A stretch of DNA of 64,000 nt from Massilia sp. IC2-278 (GCF_020708045.1 NZ_JAJFES010000001.1:434001-498000); one strand, 5' to 3'; shown: positions 44,018-53,049, numbered from the stretch's first letter. Numbers and translations are program-made. Notes: a model not told the origin generated them from the sequence alone.

Positions 44018-44377
44018 TCAAAGAGGCATGGATTTGTTGCTGTTCAGATCCAAAAAACCACGAATCAGACGATATGCCTTCCATACCCAGGCCACGCCCC
44101 ACACCAGGAAGGCCAACGGAATGCCGACCACGGTGGCAAACAGGATGCCGCCGATAACCATCCACAGCACGTAATACCAGAAGGAACGGATCATCCAGCT
44201 GTGGTGGCTGTAGACCATGCCTATCGTGTCCGGGCGTTTGACGTAATTGACGATCACCGGCACGATCGACAGCATGCCGAGCGAGAAAAAGAAGGTGGCG
44301 GCATGCACCAGGTAAAGGATGCGCGCGAGCTGCTTGGCGTCTTCGGTATCGCCGTCGAGTACGAGTTGTTGCGACAT
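44018..44377 (-). CDS. small integral membrane protein, DUF4870-like
   Basis: A 119-residue protein with three membrane helices (about 18-45, 65-85, 88-108). The first begins RILYLVHAATFFFSLG, and the pattern resembles COG3671/DUF4870 membrane proteins. AAGGAG seven bases before the ATG at 44377 fixes the start. It lies between cheV and trxC on the minus strand with gaps of 85 and 90 bp, so co-transcription is uncertain. Function is unknown. Confidence 0.8.
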   Translation of the reverse strand: MSQQLVLDGDTEDAKQLARILYLVHAATFFFSLGMLSIVPVIVNYVKRPDTIGMVYSHHSWMIRSFWYYVLWMVIGGILFATVVGIPLAFLVWGVAWVWKAYRLIRGFLDLNSNKSMPL

Positions 44378-44467
44378 GCTGTTCTCCTTCGGGTCGGCCC
44401 CGTTTGCCCGGATTGTAGCAGCCGCCCGTGGCAATTTCGCCAACTGTTCCAAGCGTGCGCGGCGTCC

Positions 44468-44902
44468 TTACAAGTGCGATTGCACCCAGGCCGTTATGCG
44501 CCCGGCGTCCATGGCTCCGGCCTGGCGCGCGATCTCGCGCCCGCCCCGGAACAGCGCCAGCGTCGGAATGCTGCGGATCGCGAAGCGCGCCGACACATCC
44601 TGGGCGCGCTCGGTGTCCACCTTTAGCAGGCGCACCTGCGGTTCGAGGCGCTGCGCCGCCTGCGCGTAGTGGGGCGCCATCATCTTGCACGGCCCGCACC
44701 AGTCGGCCCAGAAGTCGATCAGCACCGGAATGTCGTTGCGGCCGATGTGGCGCGCGAACTGTTCGGACGTGACGTCCAGCGGTTTGCCGGCGAACAGGGC
44801 TTGTGCGCACTTGCCGCACACGGGCTGGTCAAGCAGGCGCGCCGGGGCCAGGCGGTTGACGGCGTCGCATTGCGGGCAGACGATGTGGATGGGGTCGCTC
44901 AC
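44468..44902 (-). CDS. trxC: thioredoxin TrxC (thioredoxin 2)
   Basis: A 144-residue zinc-containing thioredoxin. The N-terminal zinc ribbon has CPQC and CGKC pairs, and the thioredoxin fold has the active site WCGPC. Start is the GTG at 44902 with AAGGAG five bases upstream. TrxC reduces cytosolic disulfides and is induced by OxyR in enterobacteria. It is divergent from the DUF72 gene with a 172-bp gap. Confidence 0.93.
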   Translation of the reverse strand: MSDPIHIVCPQCDAVNRLAPARLLDQPVCGKCAQALFAGKPLDVTSEQFARHIGRNDIPVLIDFWADWCGPCKMMAPHYAQAAQRLEPQVRLLKVDTERAQDVSARFAIRSIPTLALFRGGREIARQAGAMDAGRITAWVQSHL

Positions 44903-45074
44903 GGATTCTCCTTGGATGGCTGTTGCCGTGATTGTAAGCCCGCCGCTGCAATCCTGCCGCTGCATTCCTCCCCCTGCAATCTCGCCTGCGTCCGCATCCA
45001 AGCATGCGCCGTAGAAGGGGCGCGGCGCGTAGAATCGAACTTATCAATATTGCAAAATAGCGGACCCCGATTCG

Positions 45075-45836
45075 ATGACTGCGCCTGACCAAGCCTGCAC
45101 CCACCTGATCGGCTGCGCCGGCTGGAGCATCCACAAGGATGCCGCCCCTGCGTTCCCGGCCGAGGGCAGCCACCTCGAGCGCTATGCCGCCGTGTTTCCC
45201 ATGGTGGAGATCAATTCCTCGTTCTACCGCCCGCACCAGCCCAAGACCTATGCGCGCTGGGCCGAGTGCGTGCCCGAGGATTTCCGCTTCGCCGTCAAGG
45301 TGCCGCGCGCGATCACCCACGACGCCGCGTTGCAGGACGTCGATGCGCTGCTCGACAGCTTTGCCGGCGAAGTCAAGGAACTCGGCCCCAAGCTGGGCGC
45401 GCTGCTGGTGCAGCTGCCGCCCAAGTTCGGTTTCCACGACCTCACCGTGCGCGACTTCTTCCTGCGCCTGCGCGAGCGCTTCGGCTGCATGCTCGCCTGC
45501 GAAGGCCGCCATCCGAGCTGGTTCGGCGACACCGCTACCGACCTGCTGCGCGAACTCGGCGTGACGCGTGTGATCGCCGACCCGGCCGCCGGCCAGCCGG
45601 GGCCGCACGTGCCGACCACGCACGACATTTACATGCGCCTGCACGGCACGCCGCGCATTTATTATTCGGCGTACACGCCCGCCTTCCTGGCGGCGCTGGT
45701 GCGCGAGCTGGCCGGCTATGCCGCGGCCGGGCGCCGGGCCTGGTGCGTGTTCGACAACACGGCCGCCTTCGAGGCGGTGCCGAATGCGCTCGACGTGCTC
45801 CGTGCCTGCCGTGACGGAACGCCGCTCGCGACCTGA
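45075..45836 (+). CDS. DUF72 family protein
   Basis: A 253-residue DUF72/YecE protein with a TIM-barrel-like fold. Family blocks: GCAGWSIHKD at the start, EINSSFYRPH, FRFAVKVPRAITH, and CVFDNTAAFEA near the end. The family may act on nucleic acids or as a phosphodiesterase-like enzyme, but no reaction is established. It is first in a cluster with the Mut7-C protein (18-bp gap) and an unknown gene. Confidence 0.88.
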   Translation: MTAPDQACTHLIGCAGWSIHKDAAPAFPAEGSHLERYAAVFPMVEINSSFYRPHQPKTYARWAECVPEDFRFAVKVPRAITHDAALQDVDALLDSFAGEVKELGPKLGALLVQLPPKFGFHDLTVRDFFLRLRERFGCMLACEGRHPSWFGDTATDLLRELGVTRVIADPAAGQPGPHVPTTHDIYMRLHGTPRIYYSAYTPAFLAALVRELAGYAAAGRRAWCVFDNTAAFEAVPNALDVLRACRDGTPLAT

Positions 45837-45854
45837 TACTGCGATACTGCGTCC

Positions 45855-46763
45855 ATGGTCACGGCGACGTTTCGCTTCTACGACGAACTGAACGGCTTCC
45901 TGCCGCGCGCGCGGCGCGGGCGGGAATTCGCCACGCCCTGCGCGCGCGCCGCCACCGTCAAGCACATGATCGAGGCGCTTGGCGTGCCGCATACCGAGGC
46001 CGCGCTGGTGCTGGTGAACGGCGAATCGAGCGGCTTCGGGCGGCTGCTGGAAGAGGGCGACCGGGTCGCGGTGTACCCGCGCTTCGGGACGCTGGACGTG
46101 ACGGCGCTGTCGCGCCTGCCGCAACCGCCGCACATGGCGCAGGAATCGCAGCAGCCGCAGCAGCCGCAGGAGGCGCACGATTCCCGGATCGCGCCGCGCT
46201 TCGTGGCCGACGCCCACCTGGGCGGCCTGGCGCGCCTCCTGCGCATGGCCGGCTTCGACACCCTGTACGACAACGGTTACCGCGACGACGAGATCGTCGC
46301 TATCGCGGCCAGGGAAGGCCGCATCGTGCTCACGCGCGACCGCGAGCTGCTGAAGCGCCGCGCCGTGTCCCAGGGCTGCTACCTGCATGCGATCAAGCCG
46401 GAAATCCAGTTTCGTGAACTCTTCGATCGCCTCGGCCTGGCGCTGGACGCCCAGCCGTTTTCGCTCTGCCTGCATTGCAACCTGGCCCTGCGCGCGGTCG
46501 ACAAGGCGCTGGTGCTGGACGCGCTGCCGCCCTCGGTGCGCGAGCTGCACGAGGAATTCACGACCTGCGAGGCATGCCGGCGCGTGTACTGGAAGGGCTC
46601 GCACCACAAGCGCATGCGCGCGCTGCTCGACACGGTGACCGGAGGCGCCTTGCCGGCCGCGCACGATGAAGCCGCCGCGTCCTGCGGCCAGGAGCCGGAC
46701 TCCGCGCCTGGCGGACCGGAGACGGACGCCACGCATCGCGCCCAGGGAGGGCCGCAAGCATGA
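45855..46763 (+). CDS. Mut7-C RNase domain protein with ubiquitin-like N-terminus
   Basis: A 302-residue protein. Residues about 1-80 are a beta-grasp ubiquitin-like domain (Mut7-C ubiquitin). Residues about 112-255 are the Mut7-C PIN-like RNase domain (RFVADAHLGGLARLLRMAGF, LTRDRELLKRR) with a zinc pair CLHCN and CEAC. A Gln/Pro/Glu linker joins them and the last 40 residues look disordered. Mut7-C homologues occur in RNA turnover; the substrate here is unknown. The stop overlaps the next start by four bases. Confidence 0.87.
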   Translation: MVTATFRFYDELNGFLPRARRGREFATPCARAATVKHMIEALGVPHTEAALVLVNGESSGFGRLLEEGDRVAVYPRFGTLDVTALSRLPQPPHMAQESQQPQQPQEAHDSRIAPRFVADAHLGGLARLLRMAGFDTLYDNGYRDDEIVAIAAREGRIVLTRDRELLKRRAVSQGCYLHAIKPEIQFRELFDRLGLALDAQPFSLCLHCNLALRAVDKALVLDALPPSVRELHEEFTTCEACRRVYWKGSHHKRMRALLDTVTGGALPAAHDEAAASCGQEPDSAPGGPETDATHRAQGGPQA

Positions 46764-47173
46764 ACGGGCCCGCCGTCCAGCTGCCGTTCCCGGTGCGGGT
46801 CGAGTGCCCGCCCGGCGCCTGCGTGTGCGAGCGCGAGCAGCTGCTGGCCGATCCCGCGGGCGACCACCGGCCGCTGGCCATCGACCGCAAGCAGGAGCAG
46901 AACCTGGTGGCGCGCATCGAGCGCGTGCGCGATTACCAGGACCTGCAGCACGTGCAGGCCCTGATCCGCAAGAACGTCGGCGCCGAGCTGCGCATCGAGC
47001 GGGGGCCGAACGAAGTACGCACCGTCCGCGGCATCATCGTCGTGCTCGAGGAAAAGCCGGGCCTGTGCAAGAAGGTGCGGCAGTCGGTGCCGGCCGCGGT
47101 GCGGCGGCTGTTGCAGGAGCGGCCCGAGATCGCCTACGCCATCCTCGATGCGCACGACCTGTTCGGGCAATGA
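46760..47173 (+). CDS. conserved hypothetical protein, partner of Mut7-C gene
   Basis: A 137-residue soluble protein that I do not recognise. Residues 15-26 hold a cysteine cluster (CPPGACVCERE) that could bind metal, and a third type of Cys lies in KPGLCKK. Then comes a mixed alpha/beta region with many Arg and Glu (LIRKNVGAELRIERGPNE). No signal peptide or membrane helix. It overlaps the Mut7-C gene by four bases, which suggests a shared process, perhaps on RNA (inference). Confidence 0.72.
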   Translation: MNGPAVQLPFPVRVECPPGACVCEREQLLADPAGDHRPLAIDRKQEQNLVARIERVRDYQDLQHVQALIRKNVGAELRIERGPNEVRTVRGIIVVLEEKPGLCKKVRQSVPAAVRRLLQERPEIAYAILDAHDLFGQ

Positions 47174-47176
47174 GCC

Positions 47177-47818
47177 TTAGAGGCGCTTGAGCCCGCCGAT
47201 CACGCTCGCCACCTTGGTGGTGATGACGTCGACCGCCGGGCCGTTGGCGCCGTGCGGCAGGATCACGTCGGCATGACGCTTGGTCGGCTCGATGAACTGC
47301 TTGTGCATCGGGCGCACCGTTTCCAGGTACTGGTTGACGATGCTTTCCACCGTGCGGCCACGCTCGTTGATATCCCTTTGCATGCGGCGGATGAAGCGCA
47401 CGTCGGGCGCAGTGTCGACGAAGATCTTCAGCGACATCATCTTGCGCAGGTCGGCGTCGTACAGGGCGAACAGGCCTTCGATCAGGATGATCGGCGCCGG
47501 CTTGACGGGGATGGTCTTGTTCGAGCGGTTGTCGATCGTGAAGTCGTATTCCGGCATCTCGATCGCTTCGCCGTTGCGCAGGGCGCGCACGTGCTGCACC
47601 AGCAGCGGCCAGTCGAAGGCCTGCGGGTGGTCGTAGTTCTGCTTGCGGCGTACTTCAGGGGTAAGGTCGGACTGGTCGCGGTAGTAATCGTCCTGCATCA
47701 CGACCGAGACGACGTCGGTGCCGAACGAAGCGAGGACTTGCTGGGACACCGTTGACTTGCCACTGCCGCTACCGCCGGCGACACCTATGACAAACGGAGG
47801 GGTAAAGATTGCATTCAT
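47177..47818 (-). CDS. udk: uridine kinase
   Basis: A 213-residue P-loop kinase that phosphorylates uridine and cytidine to UMP and CMP in pyrimidine salvage. Walker A GVAGGSGSGKST, uridine-binding DDYYRDQSDL and YDHPQAFDW, and the lid RDINERGRT are all present. Length matches E. coli Udk. It is convergent with the unknown gene upstream, three bases apart. Confidence 0.94.
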   Translation of the reverse strand: MNAIFTPPFVIGVAGGSGSGKSTVSQQVLASFGTDVVSVVMQDDYYRDQSDLTPEVRRKQNYDHPQAFDWPLLVQHVRALRNGEAIEMPEYDFTIDNRSNKTIPVKPAPIILIEGLFALYDADLRKMMSLKIFVDTAPDVRFIRRMQRDINERGRTVESIVNQYLETVRPMHKQFIEPTKRHADVILPHGANGPAVDVITTKVASVIGGLKRL

Positions 47819-47905
47819 CCCGACATGATACCGGAGCGGAAGCCGGACCGACAGGGCTGATTGCGGCCCCGTGGTGCGTGCGCCATGCCGCGCCGCCGGA
47901 CTCCC

Positions 47906-48226
47906 TTACATCTTGACAAGGTATTTCAGGACGAAACCGACGACCAGCGCGCCGGCCATCAGCAGCGACAGGCCGCCGTGCAGCGCATCGCTGCCGATCG
48001 ACACTTCGCGCGACATTTCTTCCTTGCTGATCTTGCCGGGCCGCGACAGCACGACCGGACGCAGCAGGCCCTGGATGCCGAGCACGATCAGGCCGAAGCC
48101 GATCAGCGATTCGCCCACCAGGGCGCGCTGCAGGCCAAGAAAGAGCCCGCTGACACCGAGGATCATGCCGAACAGGAACCAGAAAGCGCGCGAGCCGGAG
48201 TAGAGCTTGAGTTTGGAAAAGTCCAT
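47906..48226 (-). CDS. small membrane protein of unknown function
   Basis: A 106-residue protein with three hydrophobic segments (about 14-33, 38-57, 82-102), the first reading FWFLFGMILGVSGLFLG. A charged loop KISKEEMSREV lies between the second and third. The ATG at 48226 lies 28 bp downstream of the EamA gene on the same strand, so the two may be co-transcribed. No family recognised. Confidence 0.7.
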   Translation of the reverse strand: MDFSKLKLYSGSRAFWFLFGMILGVSGLFLGLQRALVGESLIGFGLIVLGIQGLLRPVVLSRPGKISKEEMSREVSIGSDALHGGLSLLMAGALVVGFVLKYLVKM

Positions 48227-48254
48227 GGTTTTGCCGGAAGCGTTAAACCCGACA

Positions 48255-49199
48255 TTATAGCGGTGCGCCCGGACTGCGCAGGCGCATCCGCCAGCGCGGG
48301 CCGAACACGACCAGCGCCAGCGACAGCACGATCAGCACGATGCCCGCCCATTGCCAGGGCGTGATGCGGTCGCCCAGCGCGAGCATGCCGGCCGCGATGC
48401 CGACCGGCGGCACGGCCAGGCTGAATGGCGCCACCCGGTTGGCCGGATGGCGTTTCAGCAGGCCGGTCCACATCGCATAGCCGAGGATGGTGGCGAACCA
48501 GCCGAGGTAGGCCAGCGAGGCCCAGCCTGTCATCGACAGGGCGCGCCAGTCCCAGCGCGTGCCGGGCGGATCGAAGGCGAGCGACAGCAGTATGAAGGGC
48601 GGCACCGCCACCAGGCTGCTCCAGACCATGAAGGAGAGGACGTCGAAGTCCGGCGCGATGTCGCGGATGCGCCGCACCACGATGTTCGAGGCGCCCCACA
48701 TCGCGCCTGATGCGACGGTCAGCACTAGGCCGATGACCGTTACCTCCGAGCCGCGCCCGAAGAAATCGGCGCAGAAGCAGGCCAGGCCCAGGGCCGCGAT
48801 CGCCATTGCCGCCTGCAGGGGCCGGCCGACGCGCTCGCCCAGCAGCAGGAAGCCGAGCAGGGCGGTGAAGAAGACCTGCATCTGCAGCATCACCGGCGCC
48901 AGCGCCGCCGACATGCCGGCCCGCAGCGCCAGGAACAGCAGGCCGAACTGGCCGACACCTTGGAACAGCCCGTACAGCAGCACCCAGCGCACCGGCAGCC
49001 GTGGCGGGCGCACGAACAGGGCCAGCGGCAGGAAGGCGAACAGGTAGCGCCCGGCGCCGAGCTGGAAGGGCGTCAGTTCGCGCAGGCCGAGCTTCATGGC
49101 CACGAAGTTGGTGCCCCAGACCAGCACCACGCACAGGGCGGCGAGGTAGTCGCGCCCCGCCAGGCTGCCGGTGTCGTCCGCCGCGGCTGCCGCGCCCAT
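48255..49199 (-). CDS. EamA family transporter (DMT superfamily)
   Basis: A 314-residue membrane transporter with ten predicted helices in two EamA repeats (CVVLVWGTNFVAMKLGLREL and ASGAMWGASNIVVRRI are the repeat starts). Members export amino acids or metabolites; the substrate is not readable. AGGAG seven bases before the ATG at 49199 supports that start over the GTG at 49202. A 15-bp tandem repeat lies directly upstream. Confidence 0.88.
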   Translation of the reverse strand: MGAAAAADDTGSLAGRDYLAALCVVLVWGTNFVAMKLGLRELTPFQLGAGRYLFAFLPLALFVRPPRLPVRWVLLYGLFQGVGQFGLLFLALRAGMSAALAPVMLQMQVFFTALLGFLLLGERVGRPLQAAMAIAALGLACFCADFFGRGSEVTVIGLVLTVASGAMWGASNIVVRRIRDIAPDFDVLSFMVWSSLVAVPPFILLSLAFDPPGTRWDWRALSMTGWASLAYLGWFATILGYAMWTGLLKRHPANRVAPFSLAVPPVGIAAGMLALGDRITPWQWAGIVLIVLSLALVVFGPRWRMRLRSPGAPL

Positions 49200-49216
49200 C
49201 ACGCCGCTCCTGTCAC

Positions 49217-49321
49217 GTGCAGGCCCCTCAGGTGCAGGCCCCGCATTTGCAAGCCGCGCCTGTGTAAGGTCCTCAAGTGCCGCCGCCTTATGTGCAAGCC
49301 GCGTATGTGCAAGCCCATCGC
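49217..49321. repeat. seven-unit 15-bp degenerate tandem repeat
   Basis: Seven consecutive 15-bp units, in perfect register, begin GTGCAGGCC or GTGCAAGCC in five of seven. Units start at 49217, 49232, 49247, 49262, 49277, 49292 and 49307. Two are more diverged (49262, 49277). The array fills nearly all the 138 bp between the livF stop and the EamA start and so forms the EamA leader. No gene overlaps it. Confidence 0.8.
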
Positions 49322-49337
49322 GCCGGCGCCCGCGCCA

Positions 49338-50066
49338 TCAGTGCGCGTGGCCGCCCCCGAGGTAGGCCGCCACCACCTTCGGATCGTGCTTCAGGCTCTC
49401 GGCCGGGCCGTGCACCGAGATGCGGCCGTTCTCCAGCACGTAGCCATAGTCGGCCACGTTCAGGGCAGCGGCGGCGAACTGCTCGACCAGCAGCATGGTC
49501 ACGCCCTCGGCCTTCAGGCGCGTGATGATGCGAAACACCTCTTCGACCAGGATCGGCGCCAGGCCCATCGACGGTTCGTCGAGCAGCACCACGTCCGGGT
49601 TCAGCATCACGGCGCGCGCCATGGCCAGCATCTGCTGCTCGCCGCCGGAGAGCGTGCCGGCCAGCTGCTCGCGCCGTTCCTTCAGGCGCGGGAAGAGTTC
49701 CATCGCCCGTTCCAGGTCGTGCTGCACGTCGCCTTTCGGGCGCGCGCGGGTAAAGCGCGGAAAGGCGCCCAGCAGCAGATTGTCGGTCACGCTCATGGTG
49801 GCGAACACGCGCCGCCCTTCCGGCGAATGCGCCAGGCCGCTGCGCGCGATGCGGTGCGAGTCCAGGCCGGTGATGTCCTTGCCGGCCAGCGTCACCTTGC
49901 CGCCGCGCGGCTTGATCATGCCCGAGATGGCGCGCATGGTCGTGGTCTTGCCGGCGCCGTTGGAGCCGATCAGGGTCACCAGGCTGCCCTTCGGCACCTC
50001 CAGCGAGATACCGTGCAGGACCTGCACCTTGCCGTAGGCCGCTTCCAGATTCTGTATGCTCAGCAT
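49338..50066 (-). CDS. livF: branched-chain amino acid ABC transporter ATP-binding protein LivF
   Basis: A 242-residue ABC ATPase. Walker A GSNGAGKTT, signature LSGGEQQMLA, Walker B VVLLDEPSMGLAP, then the LivF-type end LVEQFAAAALNVADYGY. It is the last gene of the minus-strand importer operon, 12 bp after the LivM-LivG fusion. It energises uptake of leucine, isoleucine, valine or related compounds. Confidence 0.93.
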   Translation of the reverse strand: MLSIQNLEAAYGKVQVLHGISLEVPKGSLVTLIGSNGAGKTTTMRAISGMIKPRGGKVTLAGKDITGLDSHRIARSGLAHSPEGRRVFATMSVTDNLLLGAFPRFTRARPKGDVQHDLERAMELFPRLKERREQLAGTLSGGEQQMLAMARAVMLNPDVVLLDEPSMGLAPILVEEVFRIITRLKAEGVTMLLVEQFAAAALNVADYGYVLENGRISVHGPAESLKHDPKVVAAYLGGGHAH

Positions 50067-50078
50067 GGGTTGTTCCTT

Positions 50079-52040
50079 TCAGGTGCGCGCTGCGGCGGTC
50101 GCGGACGGGGCCGAGGGGGCCGGCTCGCTGGCGCCGCCCAGGTAGGCCTCGATGACTTTCGGGTCGGCCTGGACGCTGGCCGGGTTGCCCTCGGCGATCT
50201 TCTGGCCGAAGTCGAGCACGGTCACGGTGTCCGAGATCGACATCACCACGTCCATGTGGTGCTCGATCAGGATGATGGTGATGCCGTGGTCGCGGATCTT
50301 GCGGATGATGGCCATCAGCTCGCGGATGTCGGGCGCGGTGAGGCCGGCGGCCGGTTCGTCGAGCAGCAGCAGGCGCGGGTTCAGCCCGAGCGCGCGGCCG
50401 ATTTCCAGCAGGCGCTGCTTGCCGTAGGGGAGGTTGCGCGCTTCCTCGTCGGCCAGGTCGGACAGACCCACGAATTCCAGGATGGCTGCGGCGCGCTTCC
50501 TCGCCGCCGCTTCCTCGCGGCGCAGGCGCGGGGTTTTCACCATGGCGTCGAACACGTTCGAGCGGAAGCTGTGGTGCAGGCCGACCAGCACGTTCTCGGT
50601 GGCGGTCATCTCGCCGAACAGCTGCACGTTCTGGAAGGTGCGCGCCACGCCGCCGAGGGCGATCTGCGAGGGCGAGCGGCCGGTGATGGTGTCGCGGGCG
50701 AATACCACCCTGCCGGCGGTCGGCTTGTAGATGCCGGTGAGGACGTTCATCATCGTGCTCTTGCCCGAGCCGTTCGGGCCGATCAGGCCGTGCACGGCGC
50801 CGCGCTGCACATTCAGATCGACCTGGTTCAGCGCCTTCAGGCCGCCGAACTGCATCAGGATCTGCTCGGCGCGCAGCAAATCGCCACTGCCGCTGCCCAT
50901 GGCCACGCCCTCGAACGGGTCGGTCTGGCGGTCGGCGTCGACGGCCCGGGTGTGCGCCACGCGCCGCCCCAGCAGCTGGCGGAAGAAGCCGACGATGCCG
51001 TCCTGCAGGTAGTAGACGACGAACAGGGTCATCAGGCCGAAGATGGTCAGGCGCCAGTCGACCATGTTCTCGATGCGGTAGGCCCAGACGGCAAGGCCGA
51101 TGGTCGCCACCAGGGGCACCAGCACCTTGCGCGCCGTGGTGCGCCCGCGCGCCAGGGCCACGGCTGACCCGGCCACGCCCAGCACGGCGGCGGCCAGCGC
51201 GATCTGGCGGAACAGCACGATGTCGGCCAGCAGGCTGGGCAGCATGACGACGATGATGGCGCCGATGATGGAGCCGGTACGGGTCTTGCGCCCGCCCATG
51301 ATCACGGCCAGCAGGAACAGGATGGTCAGCTCGAAGTTGTAAGTGTTCGGCGAGACGTACTGCTCGGAATAGGCATACAGGCTGCCGGCCAGGCCCGCCA
51401 GGCCGGCGCTGATGACGAAGGCATACACCTTGTAGCGGTACACCGACACGCCCATGCAGTCCGAGGCGATCGGACTGTCGCGCAGGGCTTCGAAGGCGCG
51501 TCCGAAGTGGGACTTGAGCAGGAAGTGCACCACCGTCAGCGCCGCCACCATGAAGACCGCCACCATGTAGAAGTATTCGGTCTCGTGCAGCTCGCGTCCG
51601 AACAGGCTCGGCTTGGTCAGCGTGATGCCCATCGGCCCTTGCGTGATGAAGGACATCTCGTTGATCAGGATCTGGATGATGGTGCCGAAGGCCAGCGTCA
51701 CCATCGCGAGATACGGCCCGGTGACGCGCAGCGCCGGCAGTGCCAGGATGGCGCCGAACAGGGCGGTCACGACGATACTGGCGGGCACCGCCAGGAACCA
51801 GGGCGTGCCGAAGTGCATGATCAGCACCGCCGTCACGTAGGAGCCGATGCCGAACAGGCCGGCGTGGCCGAGCGACACCTGCCCGGTATAGCCGACCACG
51901 ATGTCCAGGCCGAACAACAGGATGGCGTAGATCAGGATGGTCTCGACCAGGTGCACGTAATACGGGTTCGTCACGAACAGCGGGAACACCGCCAGCGCAA
52001 CGATCCCGATGGCGGAAAACAGTACGGTGTTTTTCGTCAT
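50079..52040 (-). CDS. LivM-LivG fusion: ABC permease plus ATP-binding protein
   Basis: A 653-residue protein joining two normally separate subunits. Residues about 1-290 are a LivM permease (DIVVGYTGQVSLGHAGLFGI). An extra hydrophobic block of roughly three helices follows (VLVPLVATIGLAVWAYRIEN). Residues about 385-640 are a LivG ATPase (GPNGSGKSTMMN, signature LPYGKQRLLEIGRAL, LLLDEPAAGL). There is no frameshift or stop at the junction. With livF it would form the heterodimeric ATPase of the importer. Fusions of this type are known in some proteobacteria. Confidence 0.92.
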   Translation of the reverse strand: MTKNTVLFSAIGIVALAVFPLFVTNPYYVHLVETILIYAILLFGLDIVVGYTGQVSLGHAGLFGIGSYVTAVLIMHFGTPWFLAVPASIVVTALFGAILALPALRVTGPYLAMVTLAFGTIIQILINEMSFITQGPMGITLTKPSLFGRELHETEYFYMVAVFMVAALTVVHFLLKSHFGRAFEALRDSPIASDCMGVSVYRYKVYAFVISAGLAGLAGSLYAYSEQYVSPNTYNFELTILFLLAVIMGGRKTRTGSIIGAIIVVMLPSLLADIVLFRQIALAAAVLGVAGSAVALARGRTTARKVLVPLVATIGLAVWAYRIENMVDWRLTIFGLMTLFVVYYLQDGIVGFFRQLLGRRVAHTRAVDADRQTDPFEGVAMGSGSGDLLRAEQILMQFGGLKALNQVDLNVQRGAVHGLIGPNGSGKSTMMNVLTGIYKPTAGRVVFARDTITGRSPSQIALGGVARTFQNVQLFGEMTATENVLVGLHHSFRSNVFDAMVKTPRLRREEAAARKRAAAILEFVGLSDLADEEARNLPYGKQRLLEIGRALGLNPRLLLLDEPAAGLTAPDIRELMAIIRKIRDHGITIILIEHHMDVVMSISDTVTVLDFGQKIAEGNPASVQADPKVIEAYLGGASEPAPSAPSATAAART

Positions 52041-52042
52041 GG

Positions 52043-52933
52043 TCAGACTTTCTTGATGGCGGCTTTGCCGAACAGCCCGGATGGCTTGATGGCCAGCACC
52101 AGCAGCAGGAGCAGCAGGGCCGGCACGTCCTTGTAGCCGGTCGAGATGTAGTAGCCGGCCGTGGTTTCCGAGATGCCCATGATCAGGCCGCCGACGATCG
52201 CGCCCACGCCCGAGGTCAGGCCGCCGATGATCGCCACCGCAAAGGCTTTCAGGCCGAGCGAGGCGCCCATGGTGGCGCCGGTGAGGGTGACGGGCGCTAC
52301 CAGCACGCCGGCAAAGGCCGCGGTAGCCGAGGACAGCGCGTACGAGAAGGTGATCACGCGCCCGGTGTTAATGCCCATCAGGCCGGCGGCGTCACGGTCG
52401 TTCGAGGTCGCGACCACGGCCTTGCCGTAGATCGACTTGCGGTTGAAGAGTTCGACCGCCAGCATGATCAGCAGGGCGCCGACGATGACCGCCACCTGCA
52501 TCGGCTGCACATTGGCGCCCATTACCTGGAAGGGCGTGGAATCGAGCGGCGAAGGGAAGGGCATGTCTTCCTTGCCCCAGATGTTCTCGGCGATGTTCTT
52601 GAAGATGATGGCCAGCGCAATGGTCGACATGATCCAGCCGAACTCGGATTTCAGCTTGATCGCCGGACGCACGCCGATCCACTCGACAAAGGCGCCCTGG
52701 AATGCACCGAACAGGATGACGACCGGGATCATGATCCAGTAGCTCATGTAGGGACCGCCGTGCACGCCGCCGGCCAGGCTCAGGCCGACCAGGGCGCCGA
52801 GCATCAAGGCTTCGCCCTGGCCGAAGTTCAGCGTGCCGGACGTGGCAAAGGTTAATTGGTAGCCGAATGCGATGACGGCATAGATCATGCCGAGCGCGAT
52901 CCCGCTGAAGACCAGCTGCAAAAGAATTTCCAT
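52043..52933 (-). CDS. livH: branched-chain amino acid ABC transporter permease LivH
   Basis: About 296 residues with eight or so membrane helices. LFSGIALGMIYAVIAFGYQL-like N-terminus and the LivH loop NRKSIYGKAVVATSNDRDAA are present. The start is the ATG at about 52933 (MEILLQ). A longer reading would begin inside the repeat element upstream. It lies two bases before the LivM-LivG gene. A 315-bp non-coding gap separates it from livJ. Confidence 0.9.
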   Translation of the reverse strand: MEILLQLVFSGIALGMIYAVIAFGYQLTFATSGTLNFGQGEALMLGALVGLSLAGGVHGGPYMSYWIMIPVVILFGAFQGAFVEWIGVRPAIKLKSEFGWIMSTIALAIIFKNIAENIWGKEDMPFPSPLDSTPFQVMGANVQPMQVAVIVGALLIMLAVELFNRKSIYGKAVVATSNDRDAAGLMGINTGRVITFSYALSSATAAFAGVLVAPVTLTGATMGASLGLKAFAVAIIGGLTSGVGAIVGGLIMGISETTAGYYISTGYKDVPALLLLLLVLAIKPSGLFGKAAIKKV

Positions 52934-52946
52934 GATGTTCACCCTA

Positions 52947-53049
52947 AGAGGTCGTGAAAAAATCGCCATGGCTGCGTTGCCTCGTCTCGCCGTACGCTCG
53001 TACTGTCTTCGACTCGGCGCCTTGCCCTGACGATTTTTTCACAACCTCT
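52947..53049. repeat. MITE-like inverted repeat element between livJ and livH
   Basis: Arms GAGGTCGTGAAAAAATCG and CGATTTTTTCACAACCTC differ by one base and bound a 103-bp element. The interior has a partial palindrome around GTACG / CGTAC. It has no ORF and lies between two genes of one operon. It resembles small mobile palindromic elements repeated in proteobacterial genomes; only one copy is in the window. Confidence 0.7.

Noticed and set aside
49217-49321. Short tandem array as a CRISPR or coding repeat
   Set aside because: The units are contiguous 15-mers without spacers, and open frames across the array are short and lack a start or ribosome-binding site.
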